A stretch of 41,242 bases of DNA, from the NCBI GenBank assembly GCA_946626535.1, contig CAMOUK010000011.1:1-41242 (forward strand). Reading direction: 5' to 3'. The DNA is from an uncultured Caryophanales bacterium (GTDB lineage: Bacteria; Bacillota_I; Bacilli_A; Acholeplasmatales; Anaeroplasmataceae). A program made the translations under genes and the position numbers. Below the pieces are notes generated by a model. It saw nothing but the letters and a program-made list of their open reading frames with translations. It had not been told where the DNA came from and made no database searches. Each line of letters starts with the position of its first letter. Position 1 is the first letter of the stretch. Shown one piece after another: positions 16,256 to 23,733 of this stretch.

Positions 16256-17099
16256 AACTAATATCTCCCATTCTGTTATTCCTCAAGTCGTTAACTATTA
16301 ATTTATAGACTCTAGAATAATCGATAGCTCCACCCTTAATTAAGCAGCCTCTTCTTAACGCTATTTGATCTATAATATTTGGCTCCTGTATATTAATATT
16401 ATATTTATTTATAATATTATTAGGGTAAGCCTTTGTTAAAAAGTCGATAGCTAGGGTAGCTATTTGTTCCTCATTTAAAACCTCATCCTTAATTGATGTT
16501 GCAAAGGCAAGCTTAATAGCTACTTTTTGGTCTTCAAATTTTGGCCATAAAATACCTGGAGTATCAAGTAATATTAAATCCTCTGATACATTGATCCAGG
16601 TCTGATTTTTTGTAACACCTGGCTTATCGCCAACATTTGTAGCCTTTCTTTTAGCTAAGGTATTTATTAATGTTGATTTACCAACGTTAGGAATACCTAT
16701 AATTATTGCCTTTACTAGTCTAGACTTAATTTGTTTCTTCTCTCTTCTTAAAAATTCATCCTTAAGAGCTAAAGAAGCATATTTCGTAATTTTTTTTACA
16801 TTATATCCTGTTAAAGAATCTATATCTAAACATAATATATTTTTATTTCTAAAATATTCTATCCATTCATTTGTTACATTTTTATCAGCAATATTAGCCT
16901 TATTTAATAATATTAATCTAGGCTTATTACCAATTATTTCATCAACTACTGGATTTGCAGATGAAATTGGAATTCTAGCATCTCTAAGCTCGATTACTAA
17001 ATCAACCAATCTCATCTTTTCTTTCATTTCTCTTATGGCTTTAGCCATGTGGCCTGGGAACCAATTAATATGAGAATTATTTAAATTATCTTTTTCCAT
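16230..17099 (-). CDS. rbgA: RbgA (YlqF), 50S ribosome-assembly GTPase
   Basis: A 289-residue circularly permuted GTPase needed for late 50S assembly. It opens with INWFPGHMAKAIREM, which in the family carries a histidine important for GTP hydrolysis, followed by LVIELRDARIPISSANP. The permuted motifs are G4 LLNKANIAD (about residue 85), G1 IGIPNVGKSTLINTL (about 135), G2 NVGDKPGVTKNQ and G3 LLDTPGI. A C-terminal RNA-binding helical domain follows. AAGGAAT precedes the ATG. It lies between lepB and rnhB in an operon like that of Bacillus. Confidence 0.97.
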   Translation of the reverse strand: MEKDNLNNSHINWFPGHMAKAIREMKEKMRLVDLVIELRDARIPISSANPVVDEIIGNKPRLILLNKANIADKNVTNEWIEYFRNKNILCLDIDSLTGYNVKKITKYASLALKDEFLRREKKQIKSRLVKAIIIGIPNVGKSTLINTLAKRKATNVGDKPGVTKNQTWINVSEDLILLDTPGILWPKFEDQKVAIKLAFATSIKDEVLNEEQIATLAIDFLTKAYPNNIINKYNINIQEPNIIDQIALRRGCLIKGGAIDYSRVYKLIVNDLRNNRMGDISYERPSELI

Positions 17100-17132
17100 A
17101 TAATTCCTTTCTAGGCCATAAACCTAATAATT

Positions 17133-17936
17133 CTAATTTCTAATATCCTTTTTTATTTCACTAAATGGATAAAATCTAAATAAGACTCTACCATAAATAT
17201 CTTTTCTATTTATTTCACCAAATTTTCTTGAGTCATATGAAACATTTCTATTGTCTCCTAACACGATATATTTATCTTTAGAAACAGTATATGATGTTTC
17301 GTTATTCTCATTTAGACTAACTTCAAAATTTGTTGTATAAAGCTTATCAAATTCAAATTTTGTTAGACTTTCACATACTAATTGGTCATCAACATATAAA
17401 GCTAAATTTTTAAATTCTACCTTTTGACCTTCCTTAGCTACTATTCTTTTTATATAAAGCTCTGTTTTTGTCTCTGTGTAATTTGACGAATCAAATATTA
17501 CTATATCATCACAATTAGGCGTATAGAATAAATCACTACAAACTATTTTATTACCATCATGTAATGTATCATCCATAGATGGACCAGATACATTACAAGG
17601 TGTAATTACAAATACGACTAAAAATAATGAAATCATCAAAATAAAATCAATGAATCTAGGAATATCAGCTACATCATTAATTTTAATAGCTACATTCCTA
17701 TCCTTCGCATTAAAAACATAAAATATAACAGATTCTACACCAACAAACAATATAATTGTTATGAATAATGCAAATGGTATTAATACTGTATTATTAAATA
17801 TTAAAAAGGAAAACAATACTAATCTTCTAACATTAACTAAACATATAATAAATATTATAATCGTAATTATTAGATAGATAAGGGGCTTAACTACTAGCTT
17901 CCTTTTTAATTTAAGCTCAGCCTCTTCATTATTCAT
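17133..17936 (-). CDS. lepB: Signal peptidase I with several N-terminal membrane segments
   Basis: A 267-residue membrane protease that removes signal peptides. The catalytic serine is Ser120 in SGPSMDDTL and the general base Lys163 in YIKRIVAKEGQ; GDNRNVSYDSRKFG (about residue 227) is the conserved box E. Three hydrophobic segments (about 17-35, 50-75, 96-113) precede the serine, whereas the Bacillus SipS type has one. The catalytic domain should face outward after the third segment. The gene overlaps the upstream translocase gene by eight bases. A Cys (TPCN) just before the active site is unusual but not informative. Confidence 0.95.
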   Translation of the reverse strand: MNNEEAELKLKRKLVVKPLIYLIITIIIFIICLVNVRRLVLFSFLIFNNTVLIPFALFITIILFVGVESVIFYVFNAKDRNVAIKINDVADIPRFIDFILMISLFLVVFVITPCNVSGPSMDDTLHDGNKIVCSDLFYTPNCDDIVIFDSSNYTETKTELYIKRIVAKEGQKVEFKNLALYVDDQLVCESLTKFEFDKLYTTNFEVSLNENNETSYTVSKDKYIVLGDNRNVSYDSRKFGEINRKDIYGRVLFRFYPFSEIKKDIRN

Positions 17937-20256
17937 TAGCTTTACCGAACATTTGATTTAATTGATATACATCAACTAAAATATCTCTTCCCTTAGTACC
18001 ATTCTTCTGTGATACAATTCCTCTTTCTTCTAAAATAGTAACTATTCTAGAAGCTCTATTAAAGCCTAGCCCAAAAGCATTTTGAATTGAGTTAATCGAA
18101 CACATACCCTGTTGAATACAGCCTAAAGCTATATCATATAATAAATCCTCTGATTCTTGTACATCCTTACTAGCTCCTGAATCGCTAACAAGCATTGCTT
18201 GTCTTCTTTTTTCCTTTAAGTCTTCATGAGTAAATAAGAAATCAGGATCATATTCATTAATAATTACATCGATTGTATTTGTGATTTCAGAATCTGAAAT
18301 ATAAGCACCCTGTGCTCTTACAAGTGGACCATCAGTCTTAATTAACATATCACCACGACCAAGTAGATTTTCAGCTCCACCTTCATCAAGAATAACTCTT
18401 GAGTCCATATTTGATGAAACTCTAAATGCAATCTTACATGGGAAGTTTGCCTTAATAGTACCGTTAACAACATCTGTTGTAGGACGTTGTGTCGCAAGTA
18501 TTACATGCATACCAGCAGCTCTAGCCTTTTGAGCAAGTCTTAAAATTGATGAGTTAACATCAGGACATTGCATAATTAAATCATTAAATTCATCTACTAC
18601 AATTACGATATAAGGCATATTTGGAAGTGATGGATCTGATTTTTGTTTTTCATAATAAGATTCGATATTTCTAACTCTCGCTCTAACAAATCTTTCATAT
18701 CTATCTTCCATCTCCTTAACAGCCCAATTTAATGCTTCAGCAGCAAGCTCTGGATCATCGATAACTGGAGTTGCAAGATGAGGTAGGTCATTATAGAATC
18801 CTAATTCAACCTTTTTAGGGTCAACTAAGATTAGTTTTAGCTTATCAGGTGAATTCTTAACTAATAGAGAAATTAAAATTGTATTAATACATACTGACTT
18901 ACCAGATTTAGTCGCACCAGCGATTAAGCAGTGAGGCATTTCAGTAATATCTTTATATACGATTGAACCATCGATATTTTGACCTAAAGCAACATTAAGT
19001 GGCTTATTATCATTCATCCATTTTTCTGTAATTAAATCACCAAAATGAACAACATCTGCCTTAGCATTTGGAACCTCAACACCAATTGTATTCTTGCCTG
19101 GAATTGGAGCTAAAAGTCTTAATGATTTAGCTTGTAGCTCAAGCTGTAGGTTATCGTAAATTGAGTTTACCTTTTTAACATTTACACCAGCAGCAAGACC
19201 AATTTCATATCTAGTAAATGCTGGACCTCTAGTATAATTAACAACCTCACCTTCGATACCAAATGATTCTAATACGTGATTAATTGTTTCCTTCTTTTCA
19301 GTTAACCATGCAGTATCTTCTTCTGATACTCCATCGCCCTTATCGAATAGCTCTTCATATGGAATATAATAATTATCATATAAGCCATGTTCTTCATATT
19401 CAACCTCTTCAGCCTTTGGAGCTGATACCTCAGGTTGTCTCATACCTGCATACTTATCTTCAGCATACTTATATGTATTATTATTCATATTTCTAATTGC
19501 CTCTTCAATTGTTTGGCTCTTATCTAAGGCTGGATTAGAATATTCCTCATCAAATTCGATATTAGGTGCATCCATCTTAGGAATTTCAAATTCTAAATTG
19601 TCATCATAGCTAATATCTGTATCAGGCTCCTTTTCCTTCTTACTAGATAGGAAGTTAGGAATATTAACCTGACTTGGCTTAGGCATATTTGCATCATATT
19701 CATTATAGTCTTGATTATCAGAATCAATTTGAATATTAAGCTTAAATTCAGCCTCACTATCGTTATAATCCTCTTCAACCTGATTAAGTCTATCATTAAT
19801 TTCTTGATTAACCTCTTCAGTAATTTTTGAAACATCATTTGTACTTTCAATAAAGCTAAATAGCTTCTTTGAAGTCTTTTTCTTTTCTACTGGAGCCTTA
19901 GTTGTAGATGTATCATAATTTGTATCAGCATATAATTCATTATCGCTACTATTGTGAATATTGTTGAATTCATAATATTTTGTACCATGACGTCTAATTA
20001 ATTCTTCATCTGAAATATGCTTATCTGAAGCCTCTCTAGCAAAATCATAACCATAGTCAACATCAACAACACCAGCATTATCGACAACAGAAACGTTATC
20101 CTTTACATGTGAGCCATGAAAGGGTGATGCTACATCTTCCCTTTGAAAATATTCTTTTCCTCTTAAAATGTCCTTAGTACCTCTAAAGACTTGGGGAATT
20201 TCGAACTTTTCATCTAAATCAATCTTTTCAATTTTATTCTTCTTCAATGTCCTCAC
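17929..20256 (-). CDS. SftA/FtsK/SpoIIIE-family DNA translocase lacking a membrane domain
   Basis: This is a protein of about 775 residues. Residues 1-300 form a soluble, strongly acidic linker with no membrane segment; it includes EYFQREDVASPFHGSH, resembling the 'PSPIFG' type motif I associate with SftA. The motor follows: alpha/beta region from about 310, Walker A GATKSGKS (447-454), LILVDPKKVELGFY, Walker B YIVIVVDEFNDLI (about 550) and ILATQRPTTDVV. The C-terminal gamma winged helix (about 705-770; LGFNRASRIVTILEERGIV) reads polar DNA motifs. It likely clears chromosomal DNA from the septum. GTG 20256 overlaps AGGAG; TTG 20247, eight bases after AGGAG, is the better start. It overlaps the upstream membrane-protein gene by about 14-23 bases. 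Confidence 0.92.
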   Translation of the reverse strand: MRTLKKNKIEKIDLDEKFEIPQVFRGTKDILRGKEYFQREDVASPFHGSHVKDNVSVVDNAGVVDVDYGYDFAREASDKHISDEELIRRHGTKYYEFNNIHNSSDNELYADTNYDTSTTKAPVEKKKTSKKLFSFIESTNDVSKITEEVNQEINDRLNQVEEDYNDSEAEFKLNIQIDSDNQDYNEYDANMPKPSQVNIPNFLSSKKEKEPDTDISYDDNLEFEIPKMDAPNIEFDEEYSNPALDKSQTIEEAIRNMNNNTYKYAEDKYAGMRQPEVSAPKAEEVEYEEHGLYDNYYIPYEELFDKGDGVSEEDTAWLTEKKETINHVLESFGIEGEVVNYTRGPAFTRYEIGLAAGVNVKKVNSIYDNLQLELQAKSLRLLAPIPGKNTIGVEVPNAKADVVHFGDLITEKWMNDNKPLNVALGQNIDGSIVYKDITEMPHCLIAGATKSGKSVCINTILISLLVKNSPDKLKLILVDPKKVELGFYNDLPHLATPVIDDPELAAEALNWAVKEMEDRYERFVRARVRNIESYYEKQKSDPSLPNMPYIVIVVDEFNDLIMQCPDVNSSILRLAQKARAAGMHVILATQRPTTDVVNGTIKANFPCKIAFRVSSNMDSRVILDEGGAENLLGRGDMLIKTDGPLVRAQGAYISDSEITNTIDVIINEYDPDFLFTHEDLKEKRRQAMLVSDSGASKDVQESEDLLYDIALGCIQQGMCSINSIQNAFGLGFNRASRIVTILEERGIVSQKNGTKGRDILVDVYQLNQMFGKANE

Positions 20257-21166
20257 TCCTTACCATGAATCTTGCATCCTCTAAAACCTCAACCTTACTA
20301 TCATTAACGTTTGTAAGCTTGTAATTTCTCTTCATAAATTTAAAATCCCCATTGATAGGCTCATCTACTTCTTCAACTTCTTGTTCATTTAATGCACTCT
20401 TGAAGTCATCATCGATAGATTTTAATACCTGATCAATATTTGAATCAATTTCAACAGTCTTATTAAATACTGTCTTACTATATATCTTAAATGTTTCTTC
20501 ACCAACTACCGCGATGGCAACAACACATAATTTATCAATAATTATATTAATTGCCTTTTCAAAGGTTAGCTTTCTTACAAGTGTTATAGGGTTTATAACA
20601 TTTAAAACCTTCATAACCTTACCACTTACGCTCTTAACCTCATTAGCTACCTTAAAGGCTGTAGATGATGTAACCTTACTAGTCGCGTTAGTCCATACCA
20701 TAATTTGTGATATTTTAAATTTCTTTAATAATCTTAAGCCTCTTCTATTTACAATTTCCTCTAGTCTTTTTTCAATATAGACTGTAAGCATCAATAATTC
20801 ATCAACTGATAATTCTAAAAGTGGATACTTACTTTTTGGGAAAAATTTAGATGCGATACCATAAACTAAATTCTTACTAATATCACTACAGTAGGCTATT
20901 CTACCTTGTTTTCCTCTAAGCTTTTTATCCTTATATGTTTTTTGAGCTATTTCAATTAAATCCTTAACCTCCTTAGCAGTTAGGGAATCATCTTGAGTCT
21001 TAATGATAAAAGTCTTATCACGTAAACTAGCTAAAACAAAAAAGGCGTAAAGTAACAAAATGATAAGCGCGCCAGAAATAGCTCCTACTAAGAAGCTTAA
21101 TAATGTTGTAAAATCGAAATTAAAAATCCATATTTTAAATAATATTGTATTCAAAATAACACCCAC
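20234..21166 (-). CDS. Membrane-anchored protein of unknown function, upstream partner of the translocase gene
   Basis: A 310-residue protein that I do not recognise. A hydrophobic region at about residues 17-48 (FTTLLSFLVGAISGALIILL, then LYAFFVLASL) forms one or two membrane segments. It is followed by a basic, helical cytosolic region (KDLIEIAQKTYKDKK, LTVYIEKRLEEIVNRRGLR), a moderately hydrophobic stretch around AINIIIDKLCVVAIAVVGEET, and an acidic C-terminus (NEQEVEEVDEP, RSEDIEEE). It is the first gene of the operon and overlaps the translocase gene, which lacks a membrane domain of its own. A role as its membrane anchor or regulator is inference from position only. Confidence 0.7.
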   Translation of the reverse strand: MGVILNTILFKIWIFNFDFTTLLSFLVGAISGALIILLLYAFFVLASLRDKTFIIKTQDDSLTAKEVKDLIEIAQKTYKDKKLRGKQGRIAYCSDISKNLVYGIASKFFPKSKYPLLELSVDELLMLTVYIEKRLEEIVNRRGLRLLKKFKISQIMVWTNATSKVTSSTAFKVANEVKSVSGKVMKVLNVINPITLVRKLTFEKAINIIIDKLCVVAIAVVGEETFKIYSKTVFNKTVEIDSNIDQVLKSIDDDFKSALNEQEVEEVDEPINGDFKFMKRNYKLTNVNDSKVEVLEDARFMVRSEDIEEE

Positions 21167-21168
21167 TT

Positions 21169-21191
21169 ATCTATTATATTATATAATAGAT
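21169..21191. promoter_or_regulatory. Perfect AT-rich palindrome in a divergent promoter region
   Basis: Two 11-base arms (ATCTATTATAT and its complement) flank one central base between divergent genes starting at 21166 and 21262. Each strand contains a TATAAT within the palindrome (21173-21178 minus, 21182-21187 plus). It could be a regulator site or a pair of -10 boxes. Confidence 0.5.
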
Positions 21192-21216
21192 GTGCATAAA
21201 ATTAAAGTTTTAAAAT

Positions 21217-21245
21217 TTGAAATTTTCATTACTTAATGCGATAAT
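21217..21245 (+). promoter_or_regulatory. Promoter of the Cof-type HAD gene
   Basis: TTGAAA (21217-21222), a 17-base spacer and TGCGATAAT (extended -10, 21237-21245) precede the ATG at 21262. The expected transcript start is close to the ribosome binding site AGGTGAT, so the leader would be very short. Confidence 0.7.
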
Positions 21246-21261
21246 ATAAAAGGTGATATAA

Positions 21262-22005
21262 ATGATTCTAGCTTTAGTAGATTTAGATAATACCTTAACT
21301 ACCTCAAATGGTCTTATTTTAGAGGAAACAATTAAGGATATTAACGAATTTAATAAAAAAAATAAATTAGTAATTATTTCAACTTCATATTTTAATGAAA
21401 TAGATAATTTATTAAAAAAATATGGACTTGAAATAGACTTCTATTCTATTTCAAATAATATAGGCTTAATTGATAATGAAATATATAAAGGTAATATAAA
21501 TTTATTAAATGAGCTAATTGATAAATTTGATGATGCTATCTATACCTTATGGTCTAACGATATTAATAATACCTATGTTTATAAATATCAGGATAGATTA
21601 GCTTTTTTCTACCCTAAGGGAAATTTAATAAAATTAGATAGCTTTAATGTTAATTTACCAAATATATTTGTAGCTATTTCAAATGATAATATCGATAGTT
21701 TTATTAATTACATTAATAATAATGAACTAAATTATAATATTATAGCTAAGGACTTAAAAAGACATATAATAAGAATTAGTCCAAAAAATTATTCAGAATT
21801 TGATTTTTATAAATTTATAATTAATAAATATAAAAATTATAAAATTATTGGAATTGGTGATTCTTCTTCTAATTTAGATTTTATCAATTTATGTAATCTA
21901 AAGGTCGCAATGAAAAATAGTGAATTAGAAGAAAAGCTAGAAATAAAAACACCACTAGATAATAATTCTAATGGTGCCTTAAATTATTTAATTAATCTTC
22001 AATAA
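21262..22005 (+). CDS. Cof-type (HAD-IIB) sugar-phosphate phosphatase
   Basis: A 247-residue protein with HAD motif I LVDLDNTLTTS at the N-terminus, motif II IISTSY (about residue 40) and motif IV IGIGDSSSNLDFINLC (about residue 198). A cap of about 100 residues lies between motifs II and III, as in the Cof/YbiV/YidA subfamily acting on small sugar phosphates. Motif I has Asn rather than Gly in DxDNT, which still fits. The substrate is not readable from sequence. The start is supported by AAAGGTGAT four bases before the ATG. Its last 14 bases overlap the end of the opposing MutS-like gene, with no terminator hairpin visible there. Confidence 0.83.
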   Translation: MILALVDLDNTLTTSNGLILEETIKDINEFNKKNKLVIISTSYFNEIDNLLKKYGLEIDFYSISNNIGLIDNEIYKGNINLLNELIDKFDDAIYTLWSNDINNTYVYKYQDRLAFFYPKGNLIKLDSFNVNLPNIFVAISNDNIDSFINYINNNELNYNIIAKDLKRHIIRISPKNYSEFDFYKFIINKYKNYKIIGIGDSSSNLDFINLCNLKVAMKNSELEEKLEIKTPLDNNSNGALNYLINLQ

Positions 22006-23698
22006 TATTTGCCATCTTAAGAAGGTATAATGCGTTTTTAGAAGCACATTTGCCTTCTTTTATTTTATAATCAAATGATATCTTATTATCATCATCATAA
22101 TCTTCATTAAAATGATAATTAGTTATATTTTTGGCTTCACATAATTCAAAATCATGAGTTGAAATAATAAATAATGCCTTATAATCATTAAATTTATCGA
22201 TAACCTTAAATGAAGCACTTATTCTTTCATAAGCGTTAGTACCTTTAAATATTTCATCGATTAATATTAAGCATTTTTCATTTTTTATAGCTTCATTTGC
22301 CTTCTTCATTCTAAGTATTTCAGCATAGAAGGTAGAAATACCTTCTTGAAGCATATCGTTAGCTCTTAATGATGTATAAATATTATAATGACCTGTAGCA
22401 AAGCTTTCAGCAAAGCATAAAGCATTTGCGTTAGCAAGAATTTGATTTATACCTAAGGTTCTCATAAAGGTTGTTTTACCAGACATATTAGAGCCAGTTA
22501 AAACTACACCACCTGTAATTTCAAAATCATTTTTAACACAATTTTTAACTAAAGGATGATACATATTTTTAGCGCTAATCTTATCACTTAAGGTAGGCTT
22601 TGAATAAACCTCATTATCTACCGAAATAGTTGTAAATGATGTTAATACCTCAATTTCAGCTATAGCTTTAAATAAATCCTCTAGATCAAGAGTTGCCTTA
22701 ATAAATGAATTATAAAAAATTATCATAAAGAAATCATAAGCAAATATATTTAAAACTAGATTAACAACTAAATTTTTTCTTGTTAAAAGCCAAGAATAAA
22801 TAGTTTTAAATCTTTTTAAATCATCTAATCTAGAGCTTATAGTTTCTTGTAATTTCTTATAATATTCATCATCAAAATTAGTATTAATAATAGTTTTTGA
22901 TAAATTATAATAAGCACTTGATAAGCTATAATATTTTGATGCATCAAGTCTAAATACATCATTATCTAAAAACATCTTAGATAAAACAATCGTTGCGATA
23001 ACAAGGAATAATACTGGAAGTAAATTATAATGATTAACAAGTGAAATAATTAAATATACTATAGTAGCAATTAAAGAAAATAGAGGCATTAAAAACATTA
23101 ATTTAAATTCTATTTTTTTTCCTAATACTGAAGTATATTCCTCATAATCAACATTTCTAGCATTATCCTTAAATTCTAGAAGCGATGCTTCTATATCTAC
23201 TATATTTTCATTAGACATTGCAAGTATAGTATCAGGATATTCTTTCGGATTATTAACATTATTTTTTAAGCTATTTGCTAAAAGTTCTCTTCCAGGCTTT
23301 GTTTTAGCAACATTTAAATATTGGAATAATGAGCCTTTACCAAAAATATCTAAATCTGCAAGCTTATAATCTTCCTTATTTAAAAATTCTCTACCATTAT
23401 CTGTAAAATAATTTAGTTTTAATTCTCTTCTTCTTTTATGAGAAACATAAACATCCTTTTTCTTTTTATAAAATGAAAGTGATATATATGCCTTATTAGA
23501 AAATAATAAAAATAACAGCATAACAACAAATGAAGCTATAGCTATATAAATATACATTCCTAAATAAGAAAAAGCACAAATAACCCAAATTATTAAATTT
23601 ATGGCAAGAATTAATCTTACGATAGATAAAACTCTAGTTAGAGAATTTAGCTTATTAATTTTCTCATCTATTTCTAATTCTTTTTTAAATTCTACCAT
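21992..23698 (-). CDS. Membrane-associated MutS-like ATPase
   Basis: A 568-residue protein. The N-terminus has two membrane segments (about residues 25-45 and 50-68), with a second hydrophobic pair near 205-245 and possibly another near 320. The C-terminus is a MutS-type ABC ATPase: Walker A VVLTGSNMSGKTTFMRTL (about residue 400), a signature region around LQEGISTFYAEILRM, Walker B CLILIDEIFKGTN, and FIISTHDFEL. The mismatch-recognition domains I and II of true MutS are absent, so a role in mismatch repair is unlikely. Related membrane-bound MutS-like proteins occur in Firmicutes and Bacteroidetes without, to my knowledge, a settled function. AGGAG lies before the ATG, just after a strong hairpin downstream of glgP. 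Confidence 0.88.
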   Translation of the reverse strand: MVEFKKELEIDEKINKLNSLTRVLSIVRLILAINLIIWVICAFSYLGMYIYIAIASFVVMLLFLLFSNKAYISLSFYKKKKDVYVSHKRRRELKLNYFTDNGREFLNKEDYKLADLDIFGKGSLFQYLNVAKTKPGRELLANSLKNNVNNPKEYPDTILAMSNENIVDIEASLLEFKDNARNVDYEEYTSVLGKKIEFKLMFLMPLFSLIATIVYLIISLVNHYNLLPVLFLVIATIVLSKMFLDNDVFRLDASKYYSLSSAYYNLSKTIINTNFDDEYYKKLQETISSRLDDLKRFKTIYSWLLTRKNLVVNLVLNIFAYDFFMIIFYNSFIKATLDLEDLFKAIAEIEVLTSFTTISVDNEVYSKPTLSDKISAKNMYHPLVKNCVKNDFEITGGVVLTGSNMSGKTTFMRTLGINQILANANALCFAESFATGHYNIYTSLRANDMLQEGISTFYAEILRMKKANEAIKNEKCLILIDEIFKGTNAYERISASFKVIDKFNDYKALFIISTHDFELCEAKNITNYHFNEDYDDDNKISFDYKIKEGKCASKNALYLLKMANIIED

Positions 23699-23708
23699 AA
23701 TATCTCCT

Positions 23709-23731
23709 AAAAGGAGGGCATATGCCCTCCT
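23709..23731 (-). terminator. Strong palindromic hairpin between glgP and the MutS-like gene
   Basis: AGGAGGGCATATGCCCTCCT is a perfect 20-base palindrome at 23712-23731, unusually GC-rich for this DNA. On the minus strand it is followed by only TTTT and then the AGGAG ribosome binding site of the MutS-like gene. It probably ends many glgP transcripts and may stabilise their 3' ends. The stem itself contains a consensus AGGAGG. Confidence 0.75.
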
Positions 23732-23733
23732 AA

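Noticed and set aside
19284..19850. Small open frames on both strands within the acidic linker of the translocase
   Set aside because: They are by-products of low-complexity coding DNA; the translocase frame explains the region.
20514..20780. Plus-strand open frame opposite the membrane protein gene
   Set aside because: Antisense to a longer frame with a good operon context; the hydrophobic translation is an artefact of complementing Lys/Glu-rich codons.
21992..23698. Calling the MutS-like protein mismatch-repair MutS or MutS2
   Set aside because: It lacks the mismatch-binding domains of MutS and the C-terminal Smr domain of MutS2, and it has membrane segments.
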